Source: Methanobacterium spitsbergense
GTDB taxonomy: Archaea; Methanobacteriota; Methanobacteria; Methanobacteriales; Methanobacteriaceae
Assembly: GCF_019931065.1 (NCBI RefSeq)
Contig: NZ_JAIOUQ010000003.1
Coordinates: 415,569-479,568, forward strand
Direction: 5' to 3'
DNA: 64,000 nucleotides
Below, piece after piece: positions 30,601 to 40,300 of this stretch. The first letter of the stretch is position 1. Every line of letters begins with the position of its first letter. Under the pieces are notes generated by a model. It was not told where the DNA came from, searched no databases, and saw only the letters and a list, made by a program, of their open reading frames with translations. Made by a program: the position numbers and the translations under genes.

Positions 30601-31356
30601 ATGAAAATTGGATTTTCAACACTCGCACTTTTCATGAGTTCATTTGAGCAATTCTTAGAAACGGCTTCAAAAGATGGATTTCAGCTTATAGAAATATTAT
30701 GCGAGGGTCCTTACTGGCCTAGAAATTTATTATCCCTTGAAAAAGTTGATTTAGATGTTTTTAATTCGTATGATATCGATGTGTACATACATTCACCAAC
30801 CATAGATCTAAATCCTGCAAGTTTAAATCCGGGAATTAGGGAAGAAACCCTTAAACAACTTAAAGAAACAGTTGATTTTGGAATAAAAATTAATGCAAAG
30901 GCAATTACAACTCATCCTGGCCTAATCCATAGGTTTGAAGAAAGGGTAAGAAAATATGGAATGCAACATTCAATTGAAACCCTAATTAAAGCAAATGATT
31001 ATGCAATGGGAAGAGGTATTAAATTCTCTATTGAAAACATGCCCAATAAATATGCTTATTTCTGTAACAATGCTGAAGAACACCAATTTTTTATTAAGGA
31101 ATGTGGTTCATATGCCACCATAGATACGGGCCATGCAAATACTACTAATGATGTTGAATCATTTTTTAAAATGAAAAAAATTGCATACTATCACTTGAAT
31201 GATAATAATGGGGAAAAAGACCAACATCTACCATTAGGTGAGGGAAATTTTGATCTTAAACTGCTTAATGGTGTAGATAAAGGTATTATTGAATTAAATA
31301 GTTATCCAAATATTCTTAAAAGCAGAGATTTATTAATATCCTCAAATATCGGATAA
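30601..31356 (+). CDS. Sugar phosphate isomerase/epimerase-family TIM barrel
   Basis: 251 aa of the xylose isomerase-like/AP endonuclease 2 superfamily: MKIGFSTLALF start, HSPTIDLNP near 64-72, ITTHPGLIHRF near 101, SIENMPNK near 143 and TIDTGHANTTND near 178. These supply the His, Glu and Asp metal ligands at the barrel mouth. Substrate unknown; could be a sugar epimerase or an endonuclease IV relative, although the length is short of Nfo. Preceded by an AT-rich promoter region with no clear ribosome binding site. Confidence 0.75.
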   Translation: MKIGFSTLALFMSSFEQFLETASKDGFQLIEILCEGPYWPRNLLSLEKVDLDVFNSYDIDVYIHSPTIDLNPASLNPGIREETLKQLKETVDFGIKINAKAITTHPGLIHRFEERVRKYGMQHSIETLIKANDYAMGRGIKFSIENMPNKYAYFCNNAEEHQFFIKECGSYATIDTGHANTTNDVESFFKMKKIAYYHLNDNNGEKDQHLPLGEGNFDLKLLNGVDKGIIELNSYPNILKSRDLLISSNIG

Positions 31357-31417
31357 ATCAAGCGTGTTATGTTATTATTCAATTATTTAACTTATTGTTA
31401 GAGAAGGAGGGTAATTT

Positions 31418-32533
31418 ATGGTAAGTAAAGTTTATTTTACTGATTTTAGATCTAGAACAGACGTCGATAATAAGATTAACAAAATAAAAATACTTTTTGA
31501 AGCAGCTAACTTCAGAGGATTAATGAATAAGGATGAATTGGTGGCTGTAAAACTACATTTTGGAGAAGAAGGTAATGATTCATATATTAGCCCAGTATTA
31601 GTTCGACAAGTAGTTGACAAAATATATGAAGCTGGTGCAAAACCATTCATAACCGATACTAACACCCTTTACTTTGGAAGTAGGCACAACTCTTTAGATC
31701 ATATAAAGACGGCTATTCTTCATGGTTTTGATTATGCAGTTTCTGGAGCACCTTTAATTATTGCAGATGGTCTTTTGGGTAATTACTCACACAATATAAA
31801 AATAGAACAGAAACATTTTGAACAGGTTAAAATTGCAGGAGACATAGAAAATGCCGATTGTATGATAGTTATGTCACATTTCAAAGGGCATGAAATGGCA
31901 GGTTTTGGCGGGACTATAAAAAATCTTGCAATGGGATGTGCATCAGCAGAAGGCAAATTGGAACAACATGAATGTGTAAAACCCATTATAATGGACGGCT
32001 GTACTTCTTGCGGTATATGTCATAAATCCTGTCCTGTAGATGCATTGTATTTAAATGATCAAGGGGCTATAATGGATTATGATCGATGTATAGGATGTAA
32101 TAACTGTATATCTGCATGTTCTGAATCTATAATTAAACTAAATTATGAAAACATGAACGAATTCATAGAAAAAATGACTGAATATGCATTAGGTGTAGTT
32201 AAAAGTAAGAAAGGTAAATTAGGATATATGAATTTTTTGATGAATATAACTCCGGATTGTGATTGTCTTCCTTGGAGTGATAGTCCAATAGTTCCAGATA
32301 TAGGGATATTAGTATCAGATGATCCTGTAGCGCTAGATGCTGCTAGTTATGATCTAGTAAATCAGCAGATAGGTTTCAAAAATTCAATGCTCCATCATCA
32401 TTATCTTGAGGGAGAAGATAAGTTTAATGGGGTTTGGGATATGGTGGATGGCCATGTGCAGATTAATTATGGACATAAAATAGGTCTTGGAAACCCTGAA
32501 TATCAATTAATTGATATTAGCTCAAAAAAATAA
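31418..32533 (+). CDS. DUF362 protein with a 2[4Fe-4S] ferredoxin domain
   Basis: 371 aa. The DUF362 domain (residues 1-190 and 270-371) surrounds a ferredoxin insert with CTSCGICHKSCP near 195-206 and CIGCNNCISACS near 224-235. KLHFGEEGN near 46 and MSHFKGHEMAGFGGTIKNLAMGC (in two runs near 151-173) are typical of the family. Probably a soluble redox protein; the reaction is not known. AGAAGGAGGG precedes the ATG. Lies 61 bp after the TIM-barrel gene in the same direction. Confidence 0.85.
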   Translation: MVSKVYFTDFRSRTDVDNKINKIKILFEAANFRGLMNKDELVAVKLHFGEEGNDSYISPVLVRQVVDKIYEAGAKPFITDTNTLYFGSRHNSLDHIKTAILHGFDYAVSGAPLIIADGLLGNYSHNIKIEQKHFEQVKIAGDIENADCMIVMSHFKGHEMAGFGGTIKNLAMGCASAEGKLEQHECVKPIIMDGCTSCGICHKSCPVDALYLNDQGAIMDYDRCIGCNNCISACSESIIKLNYENMNEFIEKMTEYALGVVKSKKGKLGYMNFLMNITPDCDCLPWSDSPIVPDIGILVSDDPVALDAASYDLVNQQIGFKNSMLHHHYLEGEDKFNGVWDMVDGHVQINYGHKIGLGNPEYQLIDISSKK

Positions 32534-32812
32534 ACTATTAATTATTAAAGTATTATTTGAGACTTCTTAATTTTTTTAACTAATTTATTGAATATCCCTT
32601 AATTTATAAACAAATTTCTTTATAAATTTGGATGTCATTGAATATATGGACTGAAAACCTTCAATCCTACTTTAATTATTAAGTTTTTCGATTTAACTTC
32701 AATCACAAATAATAAATAATAAAGAACATTATGTGTTAGATAATGGTGCTATAAATGAAGCTAATCGAGTTATAAATATTTTATAATTAGTTAATAGTAG
32801 GAGGATGATTTT

Positions 32813-33352
32813 ATGGATTTTGCTTATGTTTTCTTTTTCCTAACAATATTCGTGGCAATTTTGTATATTTTTATTTCAAAATTTAAAAATAAACCATTAG
32901 GTAAAAAGAGAATTGTTGAAATTTTTCTATTAACATTTTTAGTTCTGTCAGTGGGTATTGGTAGTATATGGGCTTTTATTGGGCATTATTTCCTTTCTGC
33001 ACAAGTCGCTGCCAGTATTGGATGGGCTTCAGGTAATCCATTCCAGCAAGAAGTAGCATTTGCAAATTTAGCAATTGGGGTACTTGGTGTTCTATGTTAC
33101 TGGTTTAGGGGTAATTTTTGGACTGCAACAGTTATTTCAAGTTCTATATTTTTATTGGGAGATTCGTATGTTCATATTATGAATATGTTTCAATTTGCAA
33201 ATTATGCACCGGGAAATGCAGGTTCAGTATTGTATATGGATATAATTGGTCCTATTATCATTATAATACTTTTAATTGTTTATAAGGCAATGGAGAAAGA
33301 GGCCATTAAAAATTCAATTAAAAGCCTTGAAAATTCCCTTAAAAAGGAATAG
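32813..33352 (+). CDS. DUF6790-like membrane protein
   Basis: 179 aa with four or five membrane helices and a basic/acidic C-terminal tail (SIKSLENSLKKE). The segment ASGNPFQQEVAFANLAIGVLG (around 64-84, in two parts) resembles the family annotated DUF6790. Function unknown. GGAGGATGATTTT precedes the ATG. Followed at 60 bp by another small membrane protein gene in the same direction. Confidence 0.7.
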   Translation: MDFAYVFFFLTIFVAILYIFISKFKNKPLGKKRIVEIFLLTFLVLSVGIGSIWAFIGHYFLSAQVAASIGWASGNPFQQEVAFANLAIGVLGVLCYWFRGNFWTATVISSSIFLLGDSYVHIMNMFQFANYAPGNAGSVLYMDIIGPIIIIILLIVYKAMEKEAIKNSIKSLENSLKKE

Positions 33353-33412
33353 GGTTTATTAAATTTTTAATTTGATTAACCTTCATAATAACGGATTAAG
33401 GAGTTTGTAGGG

Positions 33413-34027
33413 ATGGCCAATTTTAATAACAAAAAAAGCGTTTGGATGAGTACTAAACGCATTGAAACACTTGTTGATGGCGTTTTTGCTATTGCACTGA
33501 CTTTACTCGTTTTAAATATTGATGTACCCAATATAGTGGGGTCTGTCACTGATCCAGTGCTCTGGCAGTATATTGTAAATTTGAGTCAGCAGCTTTGGAT
33601 ATATGCTTTTAGTTTTTTATTACTTTCAAGTTTCTGGAGGGCAAATCATCAACAGTTTTTCTTTATTAAAGAGGCAGATAGTAATCTTATTTGGATAACT
33701 GTTCTTTGGTTGATGTTTATTGCTTTAGTTCCATTTTCAACAAATTTTGTTAGTAATTATGGTAGCCATTCCATTCCCATGTTTTTCTTTAATTTAAACA
33801 TGCTTATTATTGGAGTATTCTATATTTTGATCTGGACATATGTTAGTAAAAAGAATTATTTTTATGAAACTGTGGATAAGAAACAATTGAAGTTAATTAA
33901 TAGGATAAATTATATTCTACCTATAGTTGCACTAGTTGCAATTGGCGTTACATTTGTAAAACCTTCTTGGAGTCCTTATTCATATTTTCTGATTTTTATC
34001 TTGAAGATGAATATTAAAAGGATTTAG
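33413..34027 (+). CDS. TMEM175/DUF1211-type potassium channel-like protein
   Basis: 204 aa, six predicted helices. The first helix carries RIETLVDGVFAIALTLLVL (18-36), the FSDGVFAI-type signature of TMEM175 proteins, which conduct potassium through a pore without the TVGYG filter. The length fits the single-repeat prokaryotic form, which would assemble as a tetramer. The Phe-Ser of the usual RxxxFSD motif is replaced by Leu-Val here. Weak ribosome binding site (AGGGATGG region). Confidence 0.8.
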   Translation: MANFNNKKSVWMSTKRIETLVDGVFAIALTLLVLNIDVPNIVGSVTDPVLWQYIVNLSQQLWIYAFSFLLLSSFWRANHQQFFFIKEADSNLIWITVLWLMFIALVPFSTNFVSNYGSHSIPMFFFNLNMLIIGVFYILIWTYVSKKNYFYETVDKKQLKLINRINYILPIVALVAIGVTFVKPSWSPYSYFLIFILKMNIKRI

Positions 34028-34171
34028 TTGGCTAGTTGGTGAATATTTTTCTACAGTAGAATAAGATAGGTATATTTTAATTTACGAATTGATAATATTA
34101 AGCAAATAATTTCTACTGTAGAATTAATTTATATATATAAGATTAAAATAATTATATGATCTCATAAATAA

Positions 34172-34960
34172 CTAAAAATCAATATTAATTAGTTCTCGGA
34201 TATTTTTAATAACATAATCTGCAGCATTATAGACTTTTTCCGGAGTTATTTCATTTTGTTGAAGTGTTAAAACTCCCACATCTGCTTCTTCAAGTGCTAA
34301 TATGTCATTAGAGCTATTACCTACCATCATGACTTTATATTTGCTCTTCAAATCTTTTATAATTTCTTTCTTTCTTCTTGAATTTGCTGTATCAAATACA
34401 TTTTCTTGAGGTACATTAATGAACTTTGCAAGTTGTTCAAGAGAAGTTTTTCTATCTCCTGAAGCTACAAAAATGTCTATTCCTCTATTTTTAAGTTCAT
34501 TAATAACAAATGGAACTTCTTTAAAAATTCGTCCCCCGGCTGTTATGGTAAATTCAATTTTACCAGTTTTCATATTTACTATGAAACCTGATCCACTGCA
34601 TATATGAACATTATATTTTTTTTCTACTACGGAACAATAAGTGTCTTGAACATCACTTATACAAGATTTATCATCTTTAATTGCTTCTAAAAGTTCATCT
34701 TTACTAATATCAACTTTAGAATAGCTAATATCAAAGTCTACATCGTTTTTTTTCAGGAAATGTCTGATGGTTTGATGGGGATTTGCTTTATTGATACATT
34801 TTGAAGGGTCTGTTTGAAGAACAACCAAGGCACGATTTTCATCACGATCTACAACATCAATAGAAGCAACATTATCACATATGGCTCCAGTTTTAAGATC
34901 TTTAATGGCCTTGTAACGCTTTATAAGTGTACCTGAGTTATCGAAGACAACTGCTTTCAT
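34172..34960 (-). CDS. HAD-superfamily hydrolase
   Basis: 262 aa. HAD motif I is KAVVFDNSGTL: the first Asp is kept, but the usual second Asp is Asn-Ser, so acid catalysis may differ. VASGDRKTSLEQL near 178 is motif II and MMVGNSSNDILALEEADVG near 217 is motif III/IV. The layout resembles the phosphatase domain of P-type ATPases, standing alone. Substrate unknown. Start at ATG 34960 is preferred over the ATG three codons earlier because of a weak GAGATGGT site. Confidence 0.78.
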   Translation of the reverse strand: MKAVVFDNSGTLIKRYKAIKDLKTGAICDNVASIDVVDRDENRALVVLQTDPSKCINKANPHQTIRHFLKKNDVDFDISYSKVDISKDELLEAIKDDKSCISDVQDTYCSVVEKKYNVHICSGSGFIVNMKTGKIEFTITAGGRIFKEVPFVINELKNRGIDIFVASGDRKTSLEQLAKFINVPQENVFDTANSRRKKEIIKDLKSKYKVMMVGNSSNDILALEEADVGVLTLQQNEITPEKVYNAADYVIKNIRELINIDF

Positions 34961-35080
34961 TTTTACCATCTCAAAAGTTTATTGTTTCATATTACATAAA
35001 ACTATTAGGTAATTGATCTAAATTTAAATTTGATTATTAATATAATTTGATAACTAAAATCTTACTAATACTAAATTAAA

Positions 35081-35710
35081 TTAATTTTGGGCATTCAACA
35101 AGAAATAAATGCCTAATATCATTAAAAAAATTCCACTAATATTCATTATGAATTTGTAATGTTTTTCAGTCATAATCTGCGATCCTCTGCTAGTGAAAAA
35201 TGATACTCCACTGAACCAGCTTAAATCCGAAGCCCAGTGTCCTACAAGAAATCCTAAAACACCTAATATTCCTGCAAGTTCCAGTCCTTTAAAAATAAAT
35301 GCCCATCCAATGGTGGCCCACCATATGAAAAAGAAGGGATTTGAAACACTTGTAAAAAAACCACTTAAAATAGGACCATAATCCTTCGTAATTCCATTAT
35401 TTTCTTTTAATTCGCTAAGTGAATTGGATGATCTCGTTATTCTAAAACCCATTAACAACATCATAATACCGCCTAAAGTACCAATAAAGAATACAGCAGT
35501 ACTTGACCCAATGAACCATCCAAGTCCCGCAAATATAAGCAATATTAAGGCTAGTTCTGCAATATAATGTCCGATAACAATCAAAGGCCCAGCAATAAAT
35601 CCCCTTTTTAGCGAATCTGAAATAGTAACAGTTAACATTGGCCCCGGCACCAAGGCACCGGATAGACCAACTGCAAATGAAGTAATTATAAACAGTAATA
35701 TTTCAATCAA
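35081..35710 (-). CDS. LysE/RhtB-family exporter
   Basis: 209 aa inner-membrane carrier with about six helices. SGALVPGPMLTVTISDSLKRG (20-40, in the first loop) is the PGP motif of LysE-type amino-acid and metabolite exporters, and FFTSVSNPFFFIWWATIGW (near 117-135) is the second conserved loop. The exported compound is not deducible. Single gene. Confidence 0.85.
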   Translation of the reverse strand: MIEILLFIITSFAVGLSGALVPGPMLTVTISDSLKRGFIAGPLIVIGHYIAELALILLIFAGLGWFIGSSTAVFFIGTLGGIMMLLMGFRITRSSNSLSELKENNGITKDYGPILSGFFTSVSNPFFFIWWATIGWAFIFKGLELAGILGVLGFLVGHWASDLSWFSGVSFFTSRGSQIMTEKHYKFIMNISGIFLMILGIYFLLNAQN

Positions 35711-35807
35711 ATTATCAACACCGGTACAAAATAGAATTTGAACTTAAATAAAATAAATAAGATTTTATTTCAGAATTCTAAGAATAATAAATTAAGATAA
35801 GAAGGAG

Positions 35808-35969
35808 TTAACAATCGTTTAAAACCTTCATGATCTCAGACAGATGATAATCAATGGTTTCCATTTGTTCTTTATTGAAAGACTTGGATCTTATTAGGAA
35901 TCTATAACGTTCAAACACATGGCCCATTTTGTTAAGAACTTCCGTTCTATGTATCTTCTGTTCGTACAT
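35808..35969 (-). CDS. Small protein of 53 residues, unknown
   Basis: An ORF starting ATG at 35969 with GGTGG four bases upstream, an ideal local ribosome binding site. The product is charged and probably helical: MYEQKIHRTEVLNKMGHVF at the start and FNKEQMETIDYHLSEIMKVL towards the end, finishing NDC. No membrane helix or metal motif. Lies between the LysE-like gene and the alanine dehydrogenase gene, same strand as both. Supported by the start site and protein-like composition only. Confidence 0.5.
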   Translation of the reverse strand: MYEQKIHRTEVLNKMGHVFERYRFLIRSKSFNKEQMETIDYHLSEIMKVLNDC

Positions 35970-36021
35970 TAAACCACCAAATTATAATTAATTTTATACT
36001 TTATATACTTATGTCTGATTA

Positions 36022-37014
36022 TCAGTCAAGGAAATTGATATTACTACCTATACCTCTTTCAAGGGCTTTTTCATAGACTTTCCATGCTGTAATAACATCC
36101 TGAACAGCTAGTCCCGTTGAGTCAAATATGGTTATATCTTCATCCGAAACTCTACCAGGATTCTTACCAATTATTACATCTCCAATTTTTGCTGAAATAT
36201 CATCTCTTGTGAGAATACCTTCTGCAACTGGTACATTAATTTCACCACTATGTCTGGCTTGTTCCCAACAATCTATAAATACCTTAGATTTTTTAAGTAA
36301 TGCAGATTCAAGTTCTTGTTTTCCCGGAGCGTCTGCACCCATTGCATTTATATGAGTTCCTTCGCTTATCCATTCTGCCTTTAAAATAGGTTTATTGGCT
36401 GGTGTTACAGTTACAATTACATCGACATCTTTAACAGCTATTTCTGCAGTTTCAACTGCCTTTACATTAATACCAAATCTTTCATTGGCCAATTTAGCGA
36501 AATTTTCCCGGGATTTACATGTCCTACAGAAAACTTTGGCATTTTCAATATTCATAACTTCTTTAAGGGCCATTAGTTGGGTAAAAGCTTGTTTACCTGC
36601 CCCTATAATTCCCAATGAGGTTGAATCTGACCTTGCCAGATATTTAGTACCAACACCAGCTGCAGCACCAGTTCTCATATTAGTGATCCAAGTACCATCC
36701 ATAACTGATATAGGAAAGCCAGTTTTTGGATCGAAAAGCTCTATTACGCCCATAACAGTTGGTAAATCATGATCAAGCGGATTACTAGGGTGAACATTAA
36801 CACATTTAACTCCTGCCTGATCCATATCCTTAACGAAACAAGGCATAATACGCAGATCGCCATTGTATTTTTTAAAAAACAGGTATTTCTTGGCAGGCAT
36901 CTGAACTCTTCGATTTGCATGCATACTATATGCTGTTTCAACAGATTCAATAACTTCATTCATTTCTATTAGTTGTTTTATTTCACTCTGTTTCAATAGA
37001 AGTGTTTCATACAT
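36022..37014 (-). CDS. Alanine dehydrogenase / ornithine cyclodeaminase family protein
   Basis: 330 aa, mu-crystallin-like fold. Substrate-site residues lie in RVQMPAKKYLFF (near 34-45), and the Rossmann loop is LGIIGAGKQAFTQL near 134. Archaeal members reduce pyruvate to alanine with NADH; others cyclise ornithine to proline or act on other amino acids. The alanine role is the closest guess for a methanogen. Start at the ATG preceded by AAAGGTGC rather than the ATG five codons earlier. Confidence 0.82.
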   Translation of the reverse strand: MYETLLLKQSEIKQLIEMNEVIESVETAYSMHANRRVQMPAKKYLFFKKYNGDLRIMPCFVKDMDQAGVKCVNVHPSNPLDHDLPTVMGVIELFDPKTGFPISVMDGTWITNMRTGAAAGVGTKYLARSDSTSLGIIGAGKQAFTQLMALKEVMNIENAKVFCRTCKSRENFAKLANERFGINVKAVETAEIAVKDVDVIVTVTPANKPILKAEWISEGTHINAMGADAPGKQELESALLKKSKVFIDCWEQARHSGEINVPVAEGILTRDDISAKIGDVIIGKNPGRVSDEDITIFDSTGLAVQDVITAWKVYEKALERGIGSNINFLD

Positions 37015-37207
37015 TGTAGCACCTTTCATGAATTTTAATATGATATATGTTTTATATCCAATTTGGGAATTAAATTTCGATTAATATTTTATTTAAATTG
37101 ACGTTTAATAATCAATAATAGAATTGACTTAATTAAAAATAATGATAGTTTAATTTGTTATGGTGAAAAAAAGTTTAGAATATTATAAAACTTAAATAGG
37201 TTACAAT

Positions 37208-37975
37208 ATGGAAATCGACGTGAAAAAAAGGTTTTGGGAAGTGGATTCACTCCGTGGTTTGGCAATAATCACAATGATAACATATCATTTCCTTTTTGAT
37301 ATCACATTTTTTGGTGTATACTCTTTTGAAGTTAATTCTGGATTTTTATGGTATTTTGCACGTGCAACTGCATTCACATTTATATTTTTAATGGGTGTTT
37401 CATTAACTCTAAGCAATTCAAGATCAATGATAACTGGTGAATACCTCGAAGGAGGAATACTCAAAAAATATCTTAAAAGAGGTCTTAAAATATTTTCATT
37501 AGGCCTTCTAATAACATTTGCAACATGGATTTTTATACCCCAAGAGTTTATAATATTTGGGGTGCTCCATTTTATTGGAATATCTATTATTTTGGCTTAT
37601 CCATTTATAAAACGAAAATATCTTAATTTGATCTTAGGAATATCCATTATTTTACTTGGAATTTATCTTGGAAATTTCATTTTTGATTTCACTTGGTTTA
37701 TGTGGTTAGGTTTCATACCCAACAATCTTCAAACTGTAGATTACTTCCCATTAATCCCCTGGTTTGGAGTTGTTTTGTTAGGATTATTTTTTGGAGGAAT
37801 ACTATACAAAAATTATCAGAGGCAATTTAATCTTCCTGATCTTTCCAGTAATTATATCATTAGGGGTTTTTCATTTTTGGGTAGAAATTCACTTACCATC
37901 TATTTGATACATCAACCAATACTAATAATTCTTTTATATCTTTTAGGAGTAGTTAATATCAATTACATATTTTAA
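37208..37975 (+). CDS. DUF1624 / HGSNAT-type membrane acyltransferase
   Basis: 255 aa, seven or eight helices. RFWEVDSLRGLAIITMITYH (8-27) is the signature start of the heparan-alpha-glucosaminide acetyltransferase catalytic family, with its membrane-embedded His in TYHFLFD. FLMGVSLTLS near 62-71 and SLTIYLIHQPILI near 234 match family positions. Substrate unknown; surface glycan acetylation is a general guess. The start lacks a clear ribosome binding site. Confidence 0.8.
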   Translation: MEIDVKKRFWEVDSLRGLAIITMITYHFLFDITFFGVYSFEVNSGFLWYFARATAFTFIFLMGVSLTLSNSRSMITGEYLEGGILKKYLKRGLKIFSLGLLITFATWIFIPQEFIIFGVLHFIGISIILAYPFIKRKYLNLILGISIILLGIYLGNFIFDFTWFMWLGFIPNNLQTVDYFPLIPWFGVVLLGLFFGGILYKNYQRQFNLPDLSSNYIIRGFSFLGRNSLTIYLIHQPILIILLYLLGVVNINYIF

Positions 37976-38114
37976 TGTTAACTAAGATTTTATTGTCTTA
38001 TTAACTGATCAAAAATTATAATATTAAAGTAGATTAAAAACAAGAACAAATTAAGAATCACTTTACAAAAAGCAGTAATATTTATATTCTCCCATATTAA
38101 TTACAGGTGTGACT

Positions 38115-39491
38115 ATGAAACTATTGGATAAGTCAGAATTAATTAAAAATCATGAAATCACGGCATTAGAAAACCTTGAACAATTTTGTAACAATATCGA
38201 CGCGAACAATGGTCGTTATAATGCCTTTTTAGAAATAAATAAGAATTCAGCAATTGATTGTGCATCAAATATTGATTCAAGAATCAATAACGGTGAAACA
38301 GTTGGAAAACTTGCAGGATTGGTTGTTGGAATTAAAAGCAACATCAACGTTGAAGATTTTCACATAACGGCCGCTTCAAGGACCCTGGAAAATTATCTTG
38401 GAAGCTATGATGCAACAGTAATACAAAGAATAAAGGAAGAAGACGGAATTATTATTGGAATGACCAATATGGATGAATTTGCTGCAGGAAGTTCCACTGA
38501 AACATCATATTTTGGCCATACTGAGAATCCCGTTGCACTTGGCAGGATTCCTGGAGGTTCAAGTGGTGGCAGTGCAGTAGCAGTAGCAGCAGACATGTGC
38601 GACTTGGCTATTGGATCTGATACTGGTGGTTCAATTAGAAATCCTGCATCTCATTGTGGATTAATAGGATTTAAACCCACATATGGGATGGTTTCTAGGC
38701 AGGGACTTATGGATCTTGCTATGAGTTTCGATCAGATAGGACCTTTTGCAAGAGATCCTGGGGGAGCTGCTCTGATGCTGGAAGTTATTGCAGGTTACGA
38801 CAAAACAGAGTGCACATCATTGGACTTTAAAATTCCAAACTTCACAAATTCTGTAAAAAACTGTGAAGATTCCATTAAAGGGATGAGGGTAGGTGTAGTA
38901 AAACAATTCTTTGATGTGTCCGATGATAAGATAGTCAATATAATTGAAGAATCCATTGATAAAATGAAAGAGATGGGGGCAGAAGTAGTTGAATTAAGCT
39001 TCGATTATATTGATTTATGCTTACCTACCTACTACCTCATAAACTATGTCGAGTTTTTCTCTGCAACTAGGAAGTACGATGGAAGGAAATATGGTAACAG
39101 AATCGAAGATGTATGTGGCGAAGAAGTTTTGAGAAGGATTCATATGGGTTCTTATATCAGTCAAAAAGAGTTCAGCGGTAAATATTATAAAAAAGCACTA
39201 CAAGCTAGATCGTTAATTAAAAGAGAGGTTAACAAGCTCATCAATGATGTGGATGTAATGGTTGGTCCAACTGTTCCAAAATTACCTCATAAAATTGGTA
39301 CCACATTGGACCCTCTGGATATGTATTCATATGATGTTCTGACGGTAATAGCTAACCTCGCAGGAATACCGGCTGCAAGTACTCCGGCAGGTGATGTTCG
39401 CGGTATACCAGTAGGTCTTCAGATCCAATCCAAACCACTTGATGATGCAAAGATAATTGGAATGATGGCTGCCTTAGATGTTATGGATTAA
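38115..39491 (+). CDS. gatA: Aspartyl/glutamyl-tRNA amidotransferase subunit A
   Basis: Amidase subunit of GatCAB that releases ammonia from glutamine or asparagine to convert Asp-tRNA-Asn (and Glu-tRNA-Gln) to the amidated form. 458 aa. The Ser-cisSer-Lys triad is complete: K74, S149 in GGSSGGS and S173 in GSDTGGSIR. Start at the ATG following AGGTGTGACT; a GTG two codons earlier overlaps this site. gatB and gatC are not in the window; in archaea the genes are often dispersed. Confidence 0.95.
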   Translation: MKLLDKSELIKNHEITALENLEQFCNNIDANNGRYNAFLEINKNSAIDCASNIDSRINNGETVGKLAGLVVGIKSNINVEDFHITAASRTLENYLGSYDATVIQRIKEEDGIIIGMTNMDEFAAGSSTETSYFGHTENPVALGRIPGGSSGGSAVAVAADMCDLAIGSDTGGSIRNPASHCGLIGFKPTYGMVSRQGLMDLAMSFDQIGPFARDPGGAALMLEVIAGYDKTECTSLDFKIPNFTNSVKNCEDSIKGMRVGVVKQFFDVSDDKIVNIIEESIDKMKEMGAEVVELSFDYIDLCLPTYYLINYVEFFSATRKYDGRKYGNRIEDVCGEEVLRRIHMGSYISQKEFSGKYYKKALQARSLIKREVNKLINDVDVMVGPTVPKLPHKIGTTLDPLDMYSYDVLTVIANLAGIPAASTPAGDVRGIPVGLQIQSKPLDDAKIIGMMAALDVMD

Positions 39492-39510
39492 ATTTTCTTC
39501 CATCTAAATT

Positions 39511-39527
39511 CTTTTTTTAAATTTTTT
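39511..39527 (+). terminator. Oligo-T terminator after gatA
   Basis: Two T-runs (seven and six T) begin 20 bases after the gatA stop. No hairpin visible. Consistent with archaeal oligo-T termination. Confidence 0.35.
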
Positions 39528-39591
39528 CATTGATTATTATTTTGCTGTATAAGACAAAGCATTTAAGGTAAAAATATCTATGCTATCTTAA

Positions 39592-40242
39592 GAGAATAAA
39601 GAATCTTTAAACATAAAAAGAAACGAATTTATTACATTATTTTTAAAACCTTATCGTAAAATATTTTTAATGGCATTAATACTTGCTATATTAGGTATTT
39701 CTGCATATTGGTTTACATATTCATGGTTACCTACATATCTACAAGGCAGAAATCTTTCAGTAACAAAATCTGCATTATGGATAATTGTAAACCAGATAGG
39801 AGGAATTATTGGCCTAATATCTTTTGGTTATGTTGCAGATAGATTTGGTCGAAGACCAGCATTTTCATAATTTGCAATGGCTATGGCTATGGGGTTAATA
39901 ATGATTACAGTATTTTGGGATAATATTGCAAATTATCCTCCGTTAATATTTGTGTTTGTGTTTATTATAGGTATAGGAACAGGTATTTATGGAGGATACG
40001 GTCCTATAGTTTCTGAATTATTCCCTACAGAAATAAGAAGCACGGATATGGGGGCGGGTTTCAATTTAGCCAAAGGCACCCAATTTTTAACACCTATTTT
40101 AATAACATTAATTGCAGTTCAATATGGATCGGGTAGCGGAATCTTTCTAGGATCTATTTTCGCTTTAAGTGTTGCCATATTTATATGGACTTTCCCCGAA
40201 ATAAAGGCAATTGATCTAGAAAACTTGGAAAAACAAAATTGA
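39592..40242 (+). pseudogene. Remnant of a major facilitator superfamily transporter
   Basis: Only the C-terminal half (helices 7-12) of an MFS carrier remains. The frame runs from just after a TAA at 39589, has no usable start, and is broken by an in-frame TAA at 39868-39870 (after FGRRPAFS); the same frame then continues from 39871 to the TAA at 40240. Family features are clear: FGYVADRFGRRP, the loop motif between helices 8 and 9 region, and VSELFPTEIRSTDMG near the helix 10-11 loop, typical of sugar/organic acid carriers. The loss of the N-terminal half and the internal stop make it non-functional. Confidence 0.82.
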
Positions 40243-40300
40243 TTTTATTCTAATTTTTAATGAAAACATTTAAGATTATGTTTCATAAAAATAGCAAAAG

